A stretch of DNA of 64,000 nucleotides from Psychrobacter sp. FME6 (GTDB taxonomy: Bacteria > Pseudomonadota > Gammaproteobacteria > Pseudomonadales > Moraxellaceae), in the NCBI RefSeq assembly GCF_014861365.1, contig NZ_RRYW01000003.1, forward strand, positions 24,678 through 88,677. Direction: 5' to 3'. Made by a program: the position numbers and the translations under genes. Below are positions 46,148 through 57,373 of this stretch, piece after piece. Numbering within the stretch: the stretch's first letter is position 1; each line of letters opens with the position of its first letter. The notes under the pieces were generated by a model. That model was given only the letters and a program-made list of their open reading frames with translations, ran no database searches and was not told where the DNA came from.

Positions 46148-46205
46148 CATTTTACCTATTGCTACTCGCATTTCTTACATGATAACTATCTATATAATTA
46201 TCTAT

Positions 46206-47018
46206 TTATTTCGAACGGAGCATATCTCGCTCAGCATATTTATAAAGCAATAATCCTAAAAAATTCACCGCAAACATCCATTTTAAAAAGTATCCTATAT
46301 CAATATGATAGGCTGGATAATTAGGCGCAAATGCATGCCGCATCAACTCGATGTTATGAATAAGTGGATTATATAGTAAATAGCTAAAATAAGGCTCTGG
46401 TACTATATGTATCGGAAAAATTATCCCAGAAGCAAAATATAATATCGTAAAGAATATAGTGATCACTTTACTAATCTCACCGCCATAATGACCAACTACC
46501 ATCATAATTAGAGCAACACCAAAGCTAAATATAAAAAGCGTTATCCAGCAAAACAACACAATATGCAAATTTTCTAAACTGGCATAAATATTGAAAAAGG
46601 CCAAGCCAAGCAGCAACAGTATCGACGTAAAGAAATAAATGACCAGCTCTAAAAATGAACGCGCAATAATCACATCGATGTGCTTGATTGAACGATACAT
46701 CAACAAGCCTTTATTAGCCTCAACAGCCCCTAATGCTCTCGTCGCTATCTTCTGAAACATGCGAAATGGAACCATCCCAGCTACTAAAAATAAGGAATAA
46801 TCCATTCCTGGAACCAAACGCTCCCGAATAGTACCAAATATTACTAAGAAAATAAGTACTTGAAAAAGAACTTCTAATGGCGCCCATAGATAACCTAATC
46901 GATAACCACCGAAGCGCGTTTGCAGCTCACGCATCAGTAGCGCATGAAATGCTGCACCCATGACTTTCAGGCCACTACGATGCTTAATAGGACGATAAGG
47001 AGGTAATTGTACAGACAT
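46206..47018 (-). CDS. kpsM: KpsM-type capsule ABC transporter permease
   Basis: 270 residues with six membrane segments (for example VLFQVLIFLVIFGTI, YFFTSILLLLGLAFFN and ITIFFTILYFASGIIFPI). The N-terminus LMRELQTRFGGYRLGYLWAPLEP-like region (AFHALLMRELQTRFGGYRLGYLWAPLE) is diagnostic for the ABC-2 polysaccharide exporter family. With KpsT it forms the inner-membrane transporter. First gene of the kps set. Its promoter should be in 47019-47208; I see no JUMPstart/ops element (GGCGGTAG) there. Ribosome site is weak. Confidence 0.9.
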   Translation of the reverse strand: MSVQLPPYRPIKHRSGLKVMGAAFHALLMRELQTRFGGYRLGYLWAPLEVLFQVLIFLVIFGTIRERLVPGMDYSLFLVAGMVPFRMFQKIATRALGAVEANKGLLMYRSIKHIDVIIARSFLELVIYFFTSILLLLGLAFFNIYASLENLHIVLFCWITLFIFSFGVALIMMVVGHYGGEISKVITIFFTILYFASGIIFPIHIVPEPYFSYLLYNPLIHNIELMRHAFAPNYPAYHIDIGYFLKWMFAVNFLGLLLYKYAERDMLRSK

Positions 47019-47208
47019 GGCGTTACAGGACTTTACCGAAAACAGCCCCTATGATAAGTAACAGGGACATAAGTTACAAGAATTAATCTGTGTCTAAACA
47101 GATAAGCCTATGATTTAGTAAGAAATCGGTAAGTAATTAAGGCGCGCTATGATTAAACACTCTACTCAACCGACTATCAGACGGGCATTACATCCATTTA
47201 TTTTAAGC

Positions 47209-47236
47209 AAAAAAAAACCAATCACAGAATGATTGG
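47209..47236 (-). terminator. Terminator downstream of tRNA-Met
   Basis: CCAATCA and TGATTGG form a 7-bp stem with a 5-base loop; on the minus strand nine T follow. It is 30 bp beyond the tRNA. Confidence 0.85.
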
Positions 47237-47266
47237 CCTTTTTAAATTTGAGCAACTGCATATAAA

Positions 47267-47343
47267 TGGTGGCGATGAAGAGACTTGAACTCTTGACCTC
47301 ACGATTATGAGTCATGCGCTCTAACCAGCTGAGCTACATCGCC
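47267..47343 (-). tRNA. tRNA-Met (CAT), elongator type
   Basis: A 77-nt cloverleaf with 3' CCA encoded in the DNA. The acceptor stem starts GGCGATG and the discriminator is A. The anticodon arm CATGA-CTCATAA-TCGTG gives anticodon CAT, and the T arm contains GTTCAAGTC. The D-arm sequence GTAGCTCAGCTGGTTAGAGC resembles elongator tRNA-Met rather than initiator (no CCTGG-like three-GC anticodon stem). A minor tRNA-Ile (CAT, lysidine) cannot be fully excluded. Confidence 0.9.
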
Positions 47344-47442
47344 ATTTAAGGCTCGGTATAATACCGATAGAGGCGGTTGTCGTCAACCCCTAATTAGCAA
47401 TTTTTGCAAAAAAACTGAATTTTATTCAAATTAATGGCAATT

Positions 47443-47466
47443 ATTACTATTACTATTACTATTACT
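47443..47466. repeat. Four-unit hexanucleotide repeat
   Basis: ATTACT is repeated four times exactly between the tRNA and rnpB; a possible slippage site of no known effect. Confidence 0.85.
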
Positions 47467-47492
47467 ACTGATAAAAATGAACAATAAAAAAA

Positions 47493-47852
<360 letters not shown>

Positions 47853-47853
47853 T

Positions 47854-47881
47854 AGTATAGCAAAATTAATCCTGATGTCGG
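47854..47881 (-). promoter_or_regulatory. Sigma-70 type promoter of rnpB
   Basis: On the minus strand -35 CCGACA (47876-47881) and -10 TATACT (47854-47859) with a 16-bp spacer; the -10 box ends 1-2 bp before the estimated RNA start region, so the RNA start lies a few bases inside the rnpB estimate. Confidence 0.7.
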
Positions 47882-47920
47882 AGATTTTTTTAGATTATTT
47901 AGCTCTTTAGATAAAAACGT

Positions 47921-48652
47921 TTAAATAAAACTTATCGGCAGCGTCAGCTCATTATTATTAGGCTCGTTTTTATCTCGCTGTGGTAGCTGTAACCAATGGG
48001 TATTTGGATAGTTCTGAGCCAGATAATTTTGCAAAAAATCAATCGTGCTATTCGCAATTTCAGCATCAGTATTCACACTAGCATGCACAGTGTCATCGTG
48101 AATATGATTATAAACGACGCTATGTACCATTAAACCACGCGCTGTTATCGCCTCCAAACTGAGCAAGGTATGGTTGATACTGCCCAAGCGACCAGAAGTA
48201 ACCAAAATAATCGGATAGCCGACTTCAGCAATATAATCTAAGGTTAATAACGGCTCTGTGATCGGCACTAACAATCCGCCTGCGCCTTCCAATAATACCA
48301 CGTCATAATCTGACTGTAGTCGCTGCGTAGCTTTAGTAATCAAACTAGGGTTAAGAGTATCATTAGCAAGTTTTACTGCCAAATGCGGCGATGCTGGCTT
48401 TTCATAACGATAAGGACAAGTTGTGCCGTCGATATCGCAGGGCTGTAGCGGAATATTCATTAATTGACGATGGGTAACAATATCGTCGGCAATATTCATG
48501 TCACCATTATCTGCATTGATACTGACGCCTGTCTGTACCAACTTTTGGCTAATAACGTTAACACCTTGCTGCATAAGTGCTTTGGCAATCATGCCAGTGG
48601 CATAGGTTTTGCCAATATCGGTATCGATACCGGAGATAAATAGTACACTCAT
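47921..48652 (-). CDS. bioD: Dethiobiotin synthetase
   Basis: 243 residues. The N-terminal P-loop variant GIDTDIGKTYATGMIA (usual GTDTxxGKT) and LLEGAGGLLVPI are the family marks. The enzyme closes the ureido ring of dethiobiotin from DAPA, CO2 and ATP, the penultimate step of biotin synthesis. It is 14 bp downstream of bioA, so cotranscribed. The rest of the pathway (bioB, bioF, bioC/H) is not in the window. The 3' end faces rnpB. Confidence 0.93.
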   Translation of the reverse strand: MSVLFISGIDTDIGKTYATGMIAKALMQQGVNVISQKLVQTGVSINADNGDMNIADDIVTHRQLMNIPLQPCDIDGTTCPYRYEKPASPHLAVKLANDTLNPSLITKATQRLQSDYDVVLLEGAGGLLVPITEPLLTLDYIAEVGYPIILVTSGRLGSINHTLLSLEAITARGLMVHSVVYNHIHDDTVHASVNTDAEIANSTIDFLQNYLAQNYPNTHWLQLPQRDKNEPNNNELTLPISFI

Positions 48653-48666
48653 GACTTAACTTGACC

Positions 48667-49998
48667 TTACGCTTGGACTTGCATGGATAAATAAGCGCGC
48701 ACCACTTTTAACAACGCTTGGCATAACGTCACTAGCTCCTCATCCATAATAATATAAGGCGGCATGATATAGACCAACTTACCAAACGGTCGCACCCAAA
48801 TGCCATTATTAATCAACAAGGTTTGAAAAGTCGGCATATCAACGGCATCGTCTAGCTCAATCACGGCGACCGCGCCCAAACAACGTACCTCGGCAACACC
48901 CTTCAAGAGCGCAGCGGGTGCGAACTGCTGCTCCATCACCGCTTGCATATTTGCCGTACGCGCTTCGATATCGTAAGACAGTATCAAATCAATCGAGGCA
49001 CAGGCGACCGCACAAGCCAGTGGATTACCCATAAAAGTTGGCCCATGCATCAATGCTGGATAGTCGCTTTGGCTAATGGTATCGGCTATGGTGCGCGTAC
49101 AAAGGGTGGCAGCAAAAGTCATATAGCCGCCAGTCAATGCCTTTCCAACAGTCATAATATCAGGGCTGATATCAGCATGCTCACACGCAAATAGTTTGCC
49201 ACTACGCCCAAAGCCAGTGGCGATTTCATCAGCAATCAGCACTACGTCATGCTCGTCACACAATTGGCGTAATAGTTGCAGATACTCAGGACTATAAAAG
49301 CGCATACCACCTGCGCCTTGGATAATCGGCTCGATAATAAAGCCAGCAAGCTTGTCGCTGTTTTTAGCGAAAAATACGCTTAACTCATCACGCTCGCTTT
49401 GGCTTAGCTCACGCTCAAATCCTAACGGCGGTGCAGGAACGAAGTGCTGCATAGGTAATTGCTTACCATACAGACTGTGCATGCCTGCAACGGGATCGCA
49501 GATACTCATCGCATGCCAGGTATCGCCATAGTAGCCAGAATGAGTCGAGGCAAATTGCTGCTTATTTGGCTGCTTGGCAGCAATCTGATATTGCAATGCC
49601 ATCTTTAGCGCCACTTCTACGGCAATGCTACCGCTATCGGCATAAAATATCGCATCGAGTCCGGTGGGGACGATAGATAGCAGCTTTTTGCCCAAGTCAA
49701 TCGCGGGCTGATGGGTTAAGCCACCAAACATGACGTGTGCCATTTTGCCCAACTGTTCAATCATCGCCGCATTCAATTGCGGATGATTATAACCGTGCAC
49801 GCTTGCCCACCAAGACGACATCCCATCAATCAGACGTGTGCCGTCTTCAGTGACAATATAAACGCCATCCGCGTGGTCAATAACGATACTTGGATAACTG
49901 GGCGGCAAGCTGGTATAAGGATGCCAAAGATGCTGATTATCAAAAGAGGAATGAATATCTGGATCGAGATTGCTGGTTGCTGCTGACAGATTTGTCAT
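48667..49998 (-). CDS. bioA: Adenosylmethionine-8-amino-7-oxononanoate aminotransferase
   Basis: 443 residues. HLWHPYTSLPPSYPSI at the N-terminus and GMSSWWASVHGYNHPQLNAA are BioA-specific, and the PLP lysine lies in TVGKALTGGYMT. The D of LIADEIATGFGRSG contacts the cofactor. It converts KAPA to DAPA using SAM as amino donor. The start has no strong ribosome site but the ATG is followed by the expected sequence. It is 11 bp downstream of the ferredoxin gene, so ferredoxin-bioA-bioD may be one transcript. Confidence 0.93.
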   Translation of the reverse strand: MTNLSAATSNLDPDIHSSFDNQHLWHPYTSLPPSYPSIVIDHADGVYIVTEDGTRLIDGMSSWWASVHGYNHPQLNAAMIEQLGKMAHVMFGGLTHQPAIDLGKKLLSIVPTGLDAIFYADSGSIAVEVALKMALQYQIAAKQPNKQQFASTHSGYYGDTWHAMSICDPVAGMHSLYGKQLPMQHFVPAPPLGFERELSQSERDELSVFFAKNSDKLAGFIIEPIIQGAGGMRFYSPEYLQLLRQLCDEHDVVLIADEIATGFGRSGKLFACEHADISPDIMTVGKALTGGYMTFAATLCTRTIADTISQSDYPALMHGPTFMGNPLACAVACASIDLILSYDIEARTANMQAVMEQQFAPAALLKGVAEVRCLGAVAVIELDDAVDMPTFQTLLINNGIWVRPFGKLVYIMPPYIIMDEELVTLCQALLKVVRAYLSMQVQA

Positions 49999-50009
49999 GA
50001 ATTAACCTA

Positions 50010-50321
<312 letters not shown>

Positions 50322-50323
50322 TT

Positions 50324-50427
50324 ATACCATTCACAAAAATTAGAGTAGCAAGGAAAACGAGTGCAAGTGCGACGCATCGTAGGCTAAACGAATTTGACAC
50401 GGCTAATCGTACTTTTGGGTTTGGTAT
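50324..50427 (+). repeat. R2 repeat, copy C (coaD 3' end)
   Basis: ATACCATTCACAAAAATTAG at the left and GGGTTTGGTAT at the right; nearly identical to the copy at 10790. The right end is 2 bp from the coaD stop triplet. Confidence 0.92.
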
Positions 50428-50429
50428 TA

Positions 50430-50999
<570 letters not shown>

Positions 51000-51178
51000 T
51001 TAATACTTATCTGCTACATTTGTCCTAACAGCCGACTTACCTTTACCCACGTTGCTTTGCTACAATAGCCGGTTCGACTCATCCATCTTAGCACTGAAAA
51101 GATACAACCCCTATTAAAAGATTGCGATGAGGACTGTTAGACAAGGACAATATATTTTAAAGTCCTTTTGGAGAAATT

Positions 51179-51655
51179 ATGTCAAAAAAATCAAAAAAAC
51201 CTGACAATCAAATCTGTGCCAATAAAAAAGCTCGTCACGAGTACTTTATTGAAGAGACGTTTGAAGCAGGATTGTCATTACAAGGCTGGGAAGTCAAAGC
51301 GATTCGCGCGGGTAAAATGACCATCACCGAAGCGTATATCATCTTCCGTAACAATGAAGCATTCCTATTTGGCGCGCACATTCAGCCGCTACTATCGAGC
51401 TCAACACACGTCAGCCCTGATAGTATCCGTACGCGTAAGCTACTGCTCAATCGCCGCGAAATTGAAAAGTTAATGGGCGCGGTCAATCAAAAAGGCTATG
51501 CTTGCGTGCCATTATCTTGCTATTGGAAACACTCGCTAGTGAAATGCCAAATCGCTTTAGCAGTGGGCAAAAAACAGCACGATAAACGTAAAACCCTTAA
51601 AGACCGTGACTGGGAGCGTGATAAGCAGCGCGGCTTTAAGCAGCATTTAGATTAA
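51179..51655 (+). CDS. smpB: SsrA-binding protein SmpB
   Basis: 158 residues. N-terminal Lys-rich start then [32 protein letters not shown], the SmpB OB-fold signature. The basic C-terminal tail [29 protein letters not shown] inserts in the ribosomal mRNA channel. It carries tmRNA to stalled ribosomes for trans-translation. TTTGGAG lies 7 bp before the ATG. The tmRNA gene itself is not in view. A strong terminator follows. Confidence 0.96.
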   Translation: MSKKSKKPDNQICANKKARHEYFIEETFEAGLSLQGWEVKAIRAGKMTITEAYIIFRNNEAFLFGAHIQPLLSSSTHVSPDSIRTRKLLLNRREIEKLMGAVNQKGYACVPLSCYWKHSLVKCQIALAVGKKQHDKRKTLKDRDWERDKQRGFKQHLD

Positions 51656-51674
51656 AGGTATTTATAGCAAACCT

Positions 51675-51715
51675 AAAAAGGACGATTCAGCTTCTATGTT
51701 GAATCGTCCTTTTTT
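51675..51715 (+). terminator. Terminator of smpB
   Basis: AAAAAGGACGATTCA and TGAATCGTCCTTTTTT pair around a 9-11 nt loop, then T run; 19 bp after the smpB stop. Confidence 0.92.
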
Positions 51716-51755
51716 ATGAGGCAGATAAATTTGAGTAAAGCAGTTTTATGAACTC

Positions 51756-51894
51756 TATAGTTAAAATACTTTAAAAACGCTACGATACTGCGGGTATAGT
51801 TTTTTTTGCAGCCTCTGTCTGCGTAGGCACAGCAAGCAAGAAAAAACGGTACCTGCAGTAAGTGATGTAGCGATATTACTTCTCACTGACTATA
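51756..51894 (+). repeat. R1 palindromic repeat, copy 4
   Basis: Starts TATAGTTAAAATACTTTAAA and ends CTCACTGACTATA. Core CAGCCTCTGTCTGCGTAG; arms GATACTGCGGGTA and TACCTGCAGTA pair. It ends 3 bp from the stop of the RarD-like gene. Very similar to copies 5 and 6. Confidence 0.95.
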
Positions 51895-51896
51895 TC

Positions 51897-52919
51897 TTAA
51901 ACCGCTTGCACTGTTTTAGTGGTTTGCGTATTTTTATGAGCGCGGCGCAATTGACGCACACCATGCACAATCAAACAAACAATACCGAGCCAAATCAAGC
52001 CATAACTATAAATCATCGCTGATTCAAACGGGTTACCCAGTACAGTCACTGCTAAAATAAATAACAATGCGGGTTCTAAATAGCTCATCATGCCATAGAC
52101 GTTGACTGGCAGCATTTGGCTGGCATCGACGTTGGTTTTCATCGCTAGCACACTCAGTATACCGAGTCCCGTCAGCATCATAATAAAGAAACCAGAACCA
52201 CTCACTAAGCTTAAGCTATTGGGCGCGACAAAGACTAAATACGCCAAAGCAAACGGTGCAAAAATGGTTAAATCAACTAACAAGCCAGTCACCGCACCGA
52301 TACCTTGTAGACGACGCAAAATATAATAAATAGGATAAGTACCGCAGACCCATAACGTTGCCCATGAGACGCTTTGCGTACGCACAATCTCACTGCCAAC
52401 GCCCAATGCCGCAAAGCCAACGGCCAACCATTGCAAACGGCTTAACTTTTCACCGAATAGTATACAACCAAAGACCACCATCATCAGTGGGAATAAAAAA
52501 TAACCCATCGCCGTTTGGACGCCTTGTCCATTGACCGGTGCCCACATAAACAGCCAAAACTGACTTAAGAATATCGGAGTCGGCAATAGTAACCATGCCC
52601 ACTGCTTAACCGTGCCGAGCGCTTTTAGCTTACCAATATGTAAACCCAGACGGCCACTAATTAGCAAATACCCTACCAATGCTGCCCACATCGCCAGCAT
52701 GCGCCAAATAAATACTTGAGTGCCCGATAGCGGCGCTAAAAAGCTACTATAAGCATAAAGCACACCAAACAAGACATTTGAGAGTATTGCTAACGCTACG
52801 CCCATTATCAATGTGCGTTGCTGCGCGCTACCTGCTGTCCAAACTGCCGGCAACGGTAAGCGCGACACCGTGGTTGCGAGCGTATTGGTAAATACATTGG
52901 AAAGCATTGAGATAGACAT
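51897..52919 (-). CDS. RarD/EamA-family transporter
   Basis: About 340 residues with ten membrane helices of the drug/metabolite (EamA) superfamily. Typical markers are GVLYAYSSFLAPLSGTQVFIWRMLAMWAAL and YPIYYILRRLQGIGAVTGLL, which fit RarD-like proteins. The start is ATG 52919 (a GTG lies three codons earlier). It probably exports a metabolite or amino acid. It diverges from an Lrp-type regulator, a common arrangement for amino-acid exporters, which suggests local regulation through the 245-bp divergent region. Substrate unknown. Confidence 0.82.
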   Translation of the reverse strand: MSISMLSNVFTNTLATTVSRLPLPAVWTAGSAQQRTLIMGVALAILSNVLFGVLYAYSSFLAPLSGTQVFIWRMLAMWAALVGYLLISGRLGLHIGKLKALGTVKQWAWLLLPTPIFLSQFWLFMWAPVNGQGVQTAMGYFLFPLMMVVFGCILFGEKLSRLQWLAVGFAALGVGSEIVRTQSVSWATLWVCGTYPIYYILRRLQGIGAVTGLLVDLTIFAPFALAYLVFVAPNSLSLVSGSGFFIMMLTGLGILSVLAMKTNVDASQMLPVNVYGMMSYLEPALLFILAVTVLGNPFESAMIYSYGLIWLGIVCLIVHGVRQLRRAHKNTQTTKTVQAV

Positions 52920-53164
52920 GAATAGCACCGTAAAATAATAGCGTTTAAAACAATCAGTGATGAGTTTTAATTCTCACCGATGGGGTTGACTGAGACAGCC
53001 TATTCTACTAACCCTTAATGATATAAAATATCTATATAAAGTCAATTTTGATTATTTTTATCATTTATAAGACCTAAATATCAATATTTTATTATTATTT
53101 AATAAATACCGATAATAATTATAATAGACTTTAGATTTAATAATATTTTTTGGAGAATCAATAC

Positions 53165-53632
53165 ATGAGTCAGACGTTAGATGCTATCGATAAATCCATT
53201 TTAAACTTGCTCCAAGAAGATGCGACGTTGCCCCTAAAAGCTGTGGCAGAGCAAGTCCACGTTTCTATCGCTACCGCTCAGCGCCGCATCCAAGCATTAA
53301 CGGATAACGGTGTGATAACCAAGCAAGTCGCTATTGTCGATCCTAATAAGGTTGGCTACGGTCTAACAGCGGTAGTGATGATAGAGATGTCGCGTTCTAA
53401 CACCTCGATGCAGCATCGCTTTGAGCGCTTAATGCACGATCAACCGCGAGTGATGAGCTGCTATGAAGTATCCGGAGATGCGGACTTTATGTTGATGGTC
53501 AACGCCAAAAATATGAAAGATTACCATGAATTCACGCGTAACTTGCTGACCTACGAGAATAATGTGCGTAGCTTTAAAAGCCAGTTTGTGATGAATTTTA
53601 CCAAGAGTGGGACGAAGATTTTACTGGATTAA
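53165..53632 (+). CDS. Lrp/AsnC family transcriptional regulator
   Basis: 155 residues. The N-terminal winged HTH (DAIDKSILNLLQEDATLPLKAVAEQVHVSIATAQRRIQAL) is followed by an ACT-like RAM domain (VVMIEMSR... to the end) for effector binding and oligomerisation. The ATG at 53165 has TTTTGGAG 9 bp upstream; a TTG at 53150 is rejected because the ribosome site would fall inside. Divergent from the RarD-like transporter gene, which it probably controls in response to an amino acid. No clear operator could be assigned by eye in the AT-rich spacer. Confidence 0.9.
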   Translation: MSQTLDAIDKSILNLLQEDATLPLKAVAEQVHVSIATAQRRIQALTDNGVITKQVAIVDPNKVGYGLTAVVMIEMSRSNTSMQHRFERLMHDQPRVMSCYEVSGDADFMLMVNAKNMKDYHEFTRNLLTYENNVRSFKSQFVMNFTKSGTKILLD

Positions 53633-53820
53633 CTGCGCTTAATTAAATATAGCTATAAACTCTAAATAACCGCTAATATAAATTATTAGTAGAGTTATCC
53701 AAAGCAACTGAGTAAGATGTCAAAATAGGATATAAAGGGACGTTCGATAAATTTATAAGCTTATGAATAGTTAATAAAACCAAGCTTAATCATAGCCAAT
53801 GTAGACAAGGAAGCCTTACC

Positions 53821-54579
53821 ATGACTCAACACTCAAATAGTACTTATCGAAAAAACAGTACTAAAACAGTACCACAACTCCTCAGCCTAAAAATACTATT
53901 AACAGGCGCATCGCTGGTGGCATTACTCGCCAGCTCAGGCTGTGCTACCAGCTCGTTATTAGACAGTAGCAGTCATGCCAGCACAAAAACCACTAAAAAC
54001 AGCTTGTCAGAAGATCAGATTATCGCCTTTGGTCGTCCAGCACAGGCGTTACCGAAAACGCCCAACGCCTCGATGGTTATCGTCGGTGAAAAGAACAGCT
54101 ATGTACTCACCCAAGGCGGCACAGAAATGGTCAGCTTATTGACCAACTTAACGCCAAAAAATATTCAAGTCGATAATGACATGAGTTTTTACGTACCCAA
54201 TAACGATGGCTATTTTCAGGGCGAAATGAAGCTTTCTTATGCTAAGTTAAAGGATGAGTTTAAGCGCTCCGATTATCAGTTCTTTTTACAAAATAAAGGC
54301 AAAGAATGTACCTCGGCCAGTGACCAGCGTATCAATGCCCAGCGCTTTTGCTTTAGCGTTCCTGTGAAAGGGGCTATCTATCCACAAGTCAGTAACTTAA
54401 GCTTAATCCAATCCAATTATCGCGCCTTAAGCAAGCCTTATATGGTCAATTTTTATACGCAGTCGCAGCAAAACCAAGTATCTCGTAGCGGTGCAAATAC
54501 CGCTCAAAAGCTAGTATTACTACCTTTTGCCCTAGCCTTTGATGTCGTCACTTTCCCATTTCAACTATTAGAACAGTAA
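53821..54579 (+). CDS. Putative lipoprotein of unknown function
   Basis: 252 residues. A basic leader and hydrophobic stretch end in the lipobox LASSGC (Cys about residue 41). The mature part is soluble with many Asn, Gln and Ser residues. The C-terminus has a hydrophobic motif LVLLPFALAFDVVTFPFQLL. No enzyme motif is recognised. Such proteins usually sit in the periplasmic leaflet of the outer membrane. AAGGAAGCC is the likely ribosome site. It is followed by a terminator, so monocistronic. Confidence 0.7.
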   Translation: MTQHSNSTYRKNSTKTVPQLLSLKILLTGASLVALLASSGCATSSLLDSSSHASTKTTKNSLSEDQIIAFGRPAQALPKTPNASMVIVGEKNSYVLTQGGTEMVSLLTNLTPKNIQVDNDMSFYVPNNDGYFQGEMKLSYAKLKDEFKRSDYQFFLQNKGKECTSASDQRINAQRFCFSVPVKGAIYPQVSNLSLIQSNYRALSKPYMVNFYTQSQQNQVSRSGANTAQKLVLLPFALAFDVVTFPFQLLEQ

Positions 54580-54607
54580 ATCCTTGCTAAAAACGAGGAC
54601 TTAAAAT

Positions 54608-54638
54608 AAAAGGGCTGCTAATTTTTAGCAGCCCTTTT
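54608..54638 (+). terminator. Terminator after the lipoprotein gene
   Basis: AAAAGGGCTGCTAA and TTAGCAGCCCTTTT pair around a tight loop; 29 bp past the stop. Confidence 0.9.
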
Positions 54639-54727
54639 CTGTATAGATTACTCACGCTATCAATCACTTATCGCCAATCGTTTATGACATCATGAGTTAA
54701 ATTCATGTTAAAATGAGCGCCTTTAAA

Positions 54728-54761
54728 TTAGCCGTTGTTCTTATTGATGAATAACGGCTAA
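54728..54761 (+). repeat. Hairpin in the ygiQ-like 5' leader
   Basis: TTAGCCGTT and AACGGCTAA are complementary around a 16-nt loop, about 37 bp upstream of the radical-SAM start, so possibly in its mRNA leader. Confidence 0.6.
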
Positions 54762-54797
54762 CTTTTAGTGCCCTTTTTCTAATTAACAGGTCCGCTC

Positions 54798-57248
54798 ATG
54801 TCTGCCGATACCATCGCCCGTACCGCCTTTAAACAAGGCACCAAACCGCTTTACGACTACGACAAACATTGGGCGAGCTGCTACGAGCCTGCGCCTTATT
54901 TACCGATGAATCGTGCTGAAATGGACGCTCTCGGTTGGGACGCCTGTGACGTCATCATCATCTCAGGTGATGCCTATGTCGATCATCCAAGCTTTGGTAT
55001 GGCGATTATCGGACGCTTGCTAGAGTCACAAGGTTTTCGCGTTGGCATCATTGCGCAGCCAGACTGGAAGAGTAAAGACGCTTTTATGGAGCTTGGTAAA
55101 CCCGTTTATGCCTATGGCGTAACCGCAGGCAATATGGACAGCATGATTAATCGCTATACTGCTGACCGTAAAATTCGTAGCGATGACGCTTACTCGCCAG
55201 GCAACGTGGCGGACAAACGCCCTGACCGCGCCGCTATCGTTTATAGTCAACGCTGCCGCGAAGCGTATCCCGATGTGCCGATTATCTTGGGCGGCATCGA
55301 AGGCAGCTTGCGCCGTATCGCCCATTATGATTATTGGTCGGATAAAGTCCGTCGCAGTATTTTGATCGATGCCCGTGCCGATGTTTTATTGTATGGTAAT
55401 GCCGAGCGTGCCATCGTCGACGTGGTCCATGGTTTGTCAAAAGGCTATAGCTTTGAGCAAATGAGTAGCTTACGCGGTACAGCGTATTTATTGACCCCGA
55501 CCCGTCGTCACTGGCAAGCGGGCATGACCGAAGTCGCCAGCAATGATGTCGATACCGTCGGTCGTGTTGACCCGATTATCAACCCGTATGTCATGACCGA
55601 AGACGTCGACCAATGCTCAATCGAGCAAAACAAACCTAGCGATTCTCCCGTTGGGCAAGCCATGTCGGGAATGACAGGAATGGCAGGCATGGCTTCACAG
55701 TATCCGGGCTTCGTCTCTGAACCAGTAACCAATAAAATTATCAATGCCGACCAAGTCGATGAAGACACGCAAGTAGTGCAAATGCGCGGTTTTGACAAAC
55801 CTATGACTGCGCGTAAGCACAAGCTCAAAATGCCACCGCGTGAGAAAACCGTCATTCGTCTGCCTGATTATGAGCATGTCAAATCCGACCCAGTATTATA
55901 TGCGCATGCCAGCCGTATCTTGCATCTCGAGACCAATCCGGGAAACGCCCGTGCGCTGGTGCAGCGTCATAGTAGTGGTGCAGGTAATTCGCATACCTCA
56001 ATCGATGTCTGGCTCAACCCGCCACCGATTCCACTCTCGACCGAAGAGATGGACTACGTGTTTGACTTACCTTATGCACGCCTGCCGCATCCAAGCTATG
56101 GCGATGCGCACATTCCTGCTTATGACATGATTAAATTCTCCGTCAATATCATGCGCGGCTGTTTTGGCGGCTGTACTTTTTGCTCGATTACCGAGCACGA
56201 AGGACGCATTATCCAAAACCGCTCAGAAGACTCCATCCTACGTGAAGTCGAAGCGATTCGTGATGTCGCGCCCAACTTCACTGGCGTCATCTCTGACCTT
56301 GGTGGGCCAACTGCCAATATGTATCGTCTCAGCTGTAAAGACGAGACCATTGAAAAAAACTGCCGCAAGCCCTCGTGCGTCTATCCTGACGTCTGTGAAA
56401 ACTTGATTACCGACCACAGTAATTTGACCAAGCTATACCGTAAAGCGCGTGATATCAAAGGCGTAAAAAAGATTCTTATCGCCTCAGGACTGCGTTATGA
56501 CTTGGCAATTAAAGACCCTGAATATGTCAAAGAGTTGGTCAGTCATCACGTCGGTGGCTATCTAAAAATTGCTCCTGAGCATTCAGAAGAAAACGTCTTA
56601 TCAAAAATGATGAAGCCTGGCATGGGCAATTACGATAAGTTCAAAGCCATGTTTGAGCAGTACAGCCAAGAAGCGGGCAAAGAGCAGTATCTGATTCCTT
56701 ACTTTATCGCCGCCCATCCGGGCACCAAAGATGAAGACATGATGAACTTAGCACTTTGGCTTAAAAACTATGGCTATCGCGCCGACCAAGTGCAGGCGTT
56801 CTATCCAAGCCCAATGGCGACCGCGACCACCATGTATCACACCCACAAAGACCCGCTACACAAGGTGAGCCGTAGCGAAGGTGATATGGATATCGTCAAG
56901 TCTGGTAAGCAGCGTAAATTACACAAAGCTTTCTTGCGCTACCACGATCCAAAAAACTGGGTATTATTGCGTAAAGCGCTACAAGAAATGGGACGCAGTG
57001 ATTTAATTGGTAAAAATCGTGGCTGCTTAATCCCGCCATTTAACGCCAGCTTAGAAGGGCGCGACGCGGCACAAGACAGCTATCAATCAGCACGTAAAAA
57101 GAACAGTCGTTTGGGCAATGACTCAGTGAAGCGCAGCAATAATAGCCCGAGCGCTGCAAAAAACACCTCGAGCAGAAACAATAAAAAAGTCAGCAAAGGT
57201 AACTTCCAAACTCAGCATACGGGTTTGCCACCACGTAAAACTAAGTAG
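54798..57248 (+). CDS. YgiQ family radical SAM protein
   Basis: 816 residues. The N-terminal part ([49 protein letters not shown]) and the radical-SAM cluster motif [16 protein letters not shown] (CxxxCxxC, about residue 455) define the YgiQ family. The B12-binding-like or UPF0313 N-terminal region precedes the TIM barrel. It uses SAM and a 4Fe-4S cluster; the reaction is unknown. The C-terminal 60 residues are Ser/Asn/Lys-rich. It is longer than typical (about 740). Monocistronic with a strong terminator. Confidence 0.9.
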   Translation: MSADTIARTAFKQGTKPLYDYDKHWASCYEPAPYLPMNRAEMDALGWDACDVIIISGDAYVDHPSFGMAIIGRLLESQGFRVGIIAQPDWKSKDAFMELGKPVYAYGVTAGNMDSMINRYTADRKIRSDDAYSPGNVADKRPDRAAIVYSQRCREAYPDVPIILGGIEGSLRRIAHYDYWSDKVRRSILIDARADVLLYGNAERAIVDVVHGLSKGYSFEQMSSLRGTAYLLTPTRRHWQAGMTEVASNDVDTVGRVDPIINPYVMTEDVDQCSIEQNKPSDSPVGQAMSGMTGMAGMASQYPGFVSEPVTNKIINADQVDEDTQVVQMRGFDKPMTARKHKLKMPPREKTVIRLPDYEHVKSDPVLYAHASRILHLETNPGNARALVQRHSSGAGNSHTSIDVWLNPPPIPLSTEEMDYVFDLPYARLPHPSYGDAHIPAYDMIKFSVNIMRGCFGGCTFCSITEHEGRIIQNRSEDSILREVEAIRDVAPNFTGVISDLGGPTANMYRLSCKDETIEKNCRKPSCVYPDVCENLITDHSNLTKLYRKARDIKGVKKILIASGLRYDLAIKDPEYVKELVSHHVGGYLKIAPEHSEENVLSKMMKPGMGNYDKFKAMFEQYSQEAGKEQYLIPYFIAAHPGTKDEDMMNLALWLKNYGYRADQVQAFYPSPMATATTMYHTHKDPLHKVSRSEGDMDIVKSGKQRKLHKAFLRYHDPKNWVLLRKALQEMGRSDLIGKNRGCLIPPFNASLEGRDAAQDSYQSARKKNSRLGNDSVKRSNNSPSAAKNTSSRNNKKVSKGNFQTQHTGLPPRKTK

Positions 57249-57304
57249 TTAACCAATCATTAAATTGCTGTTAAGCAGGCTCAAACGTCTTTATTAATAT
57301 CAAC

Positions 57305-57344
57305 AAAAAGCGCCTATCGGCTAAGCAGTCGATAGGCGCTTTTT
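57305..57344 (+). terminator. Terminator of the YgiQ-like gene
   Basis: AAAAAGCGCCTATCG and CGATAGGCGCTTTTT form a 15-bp perfect stem, 57 bp past the stop. Confidence 0.93.
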
Positions 57345-57373
57345 GTTTGACATAGGCTTATTTTTAATGCACT

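Noticed and set aside
47361..47390. AGGCGGTTG near the tRNA as an ops/JUMPstart element for the kps genes
   Set aside because: It differs from GGCGGTAG and lies on the wrong side of the tRNA terminator relative to kpsM.
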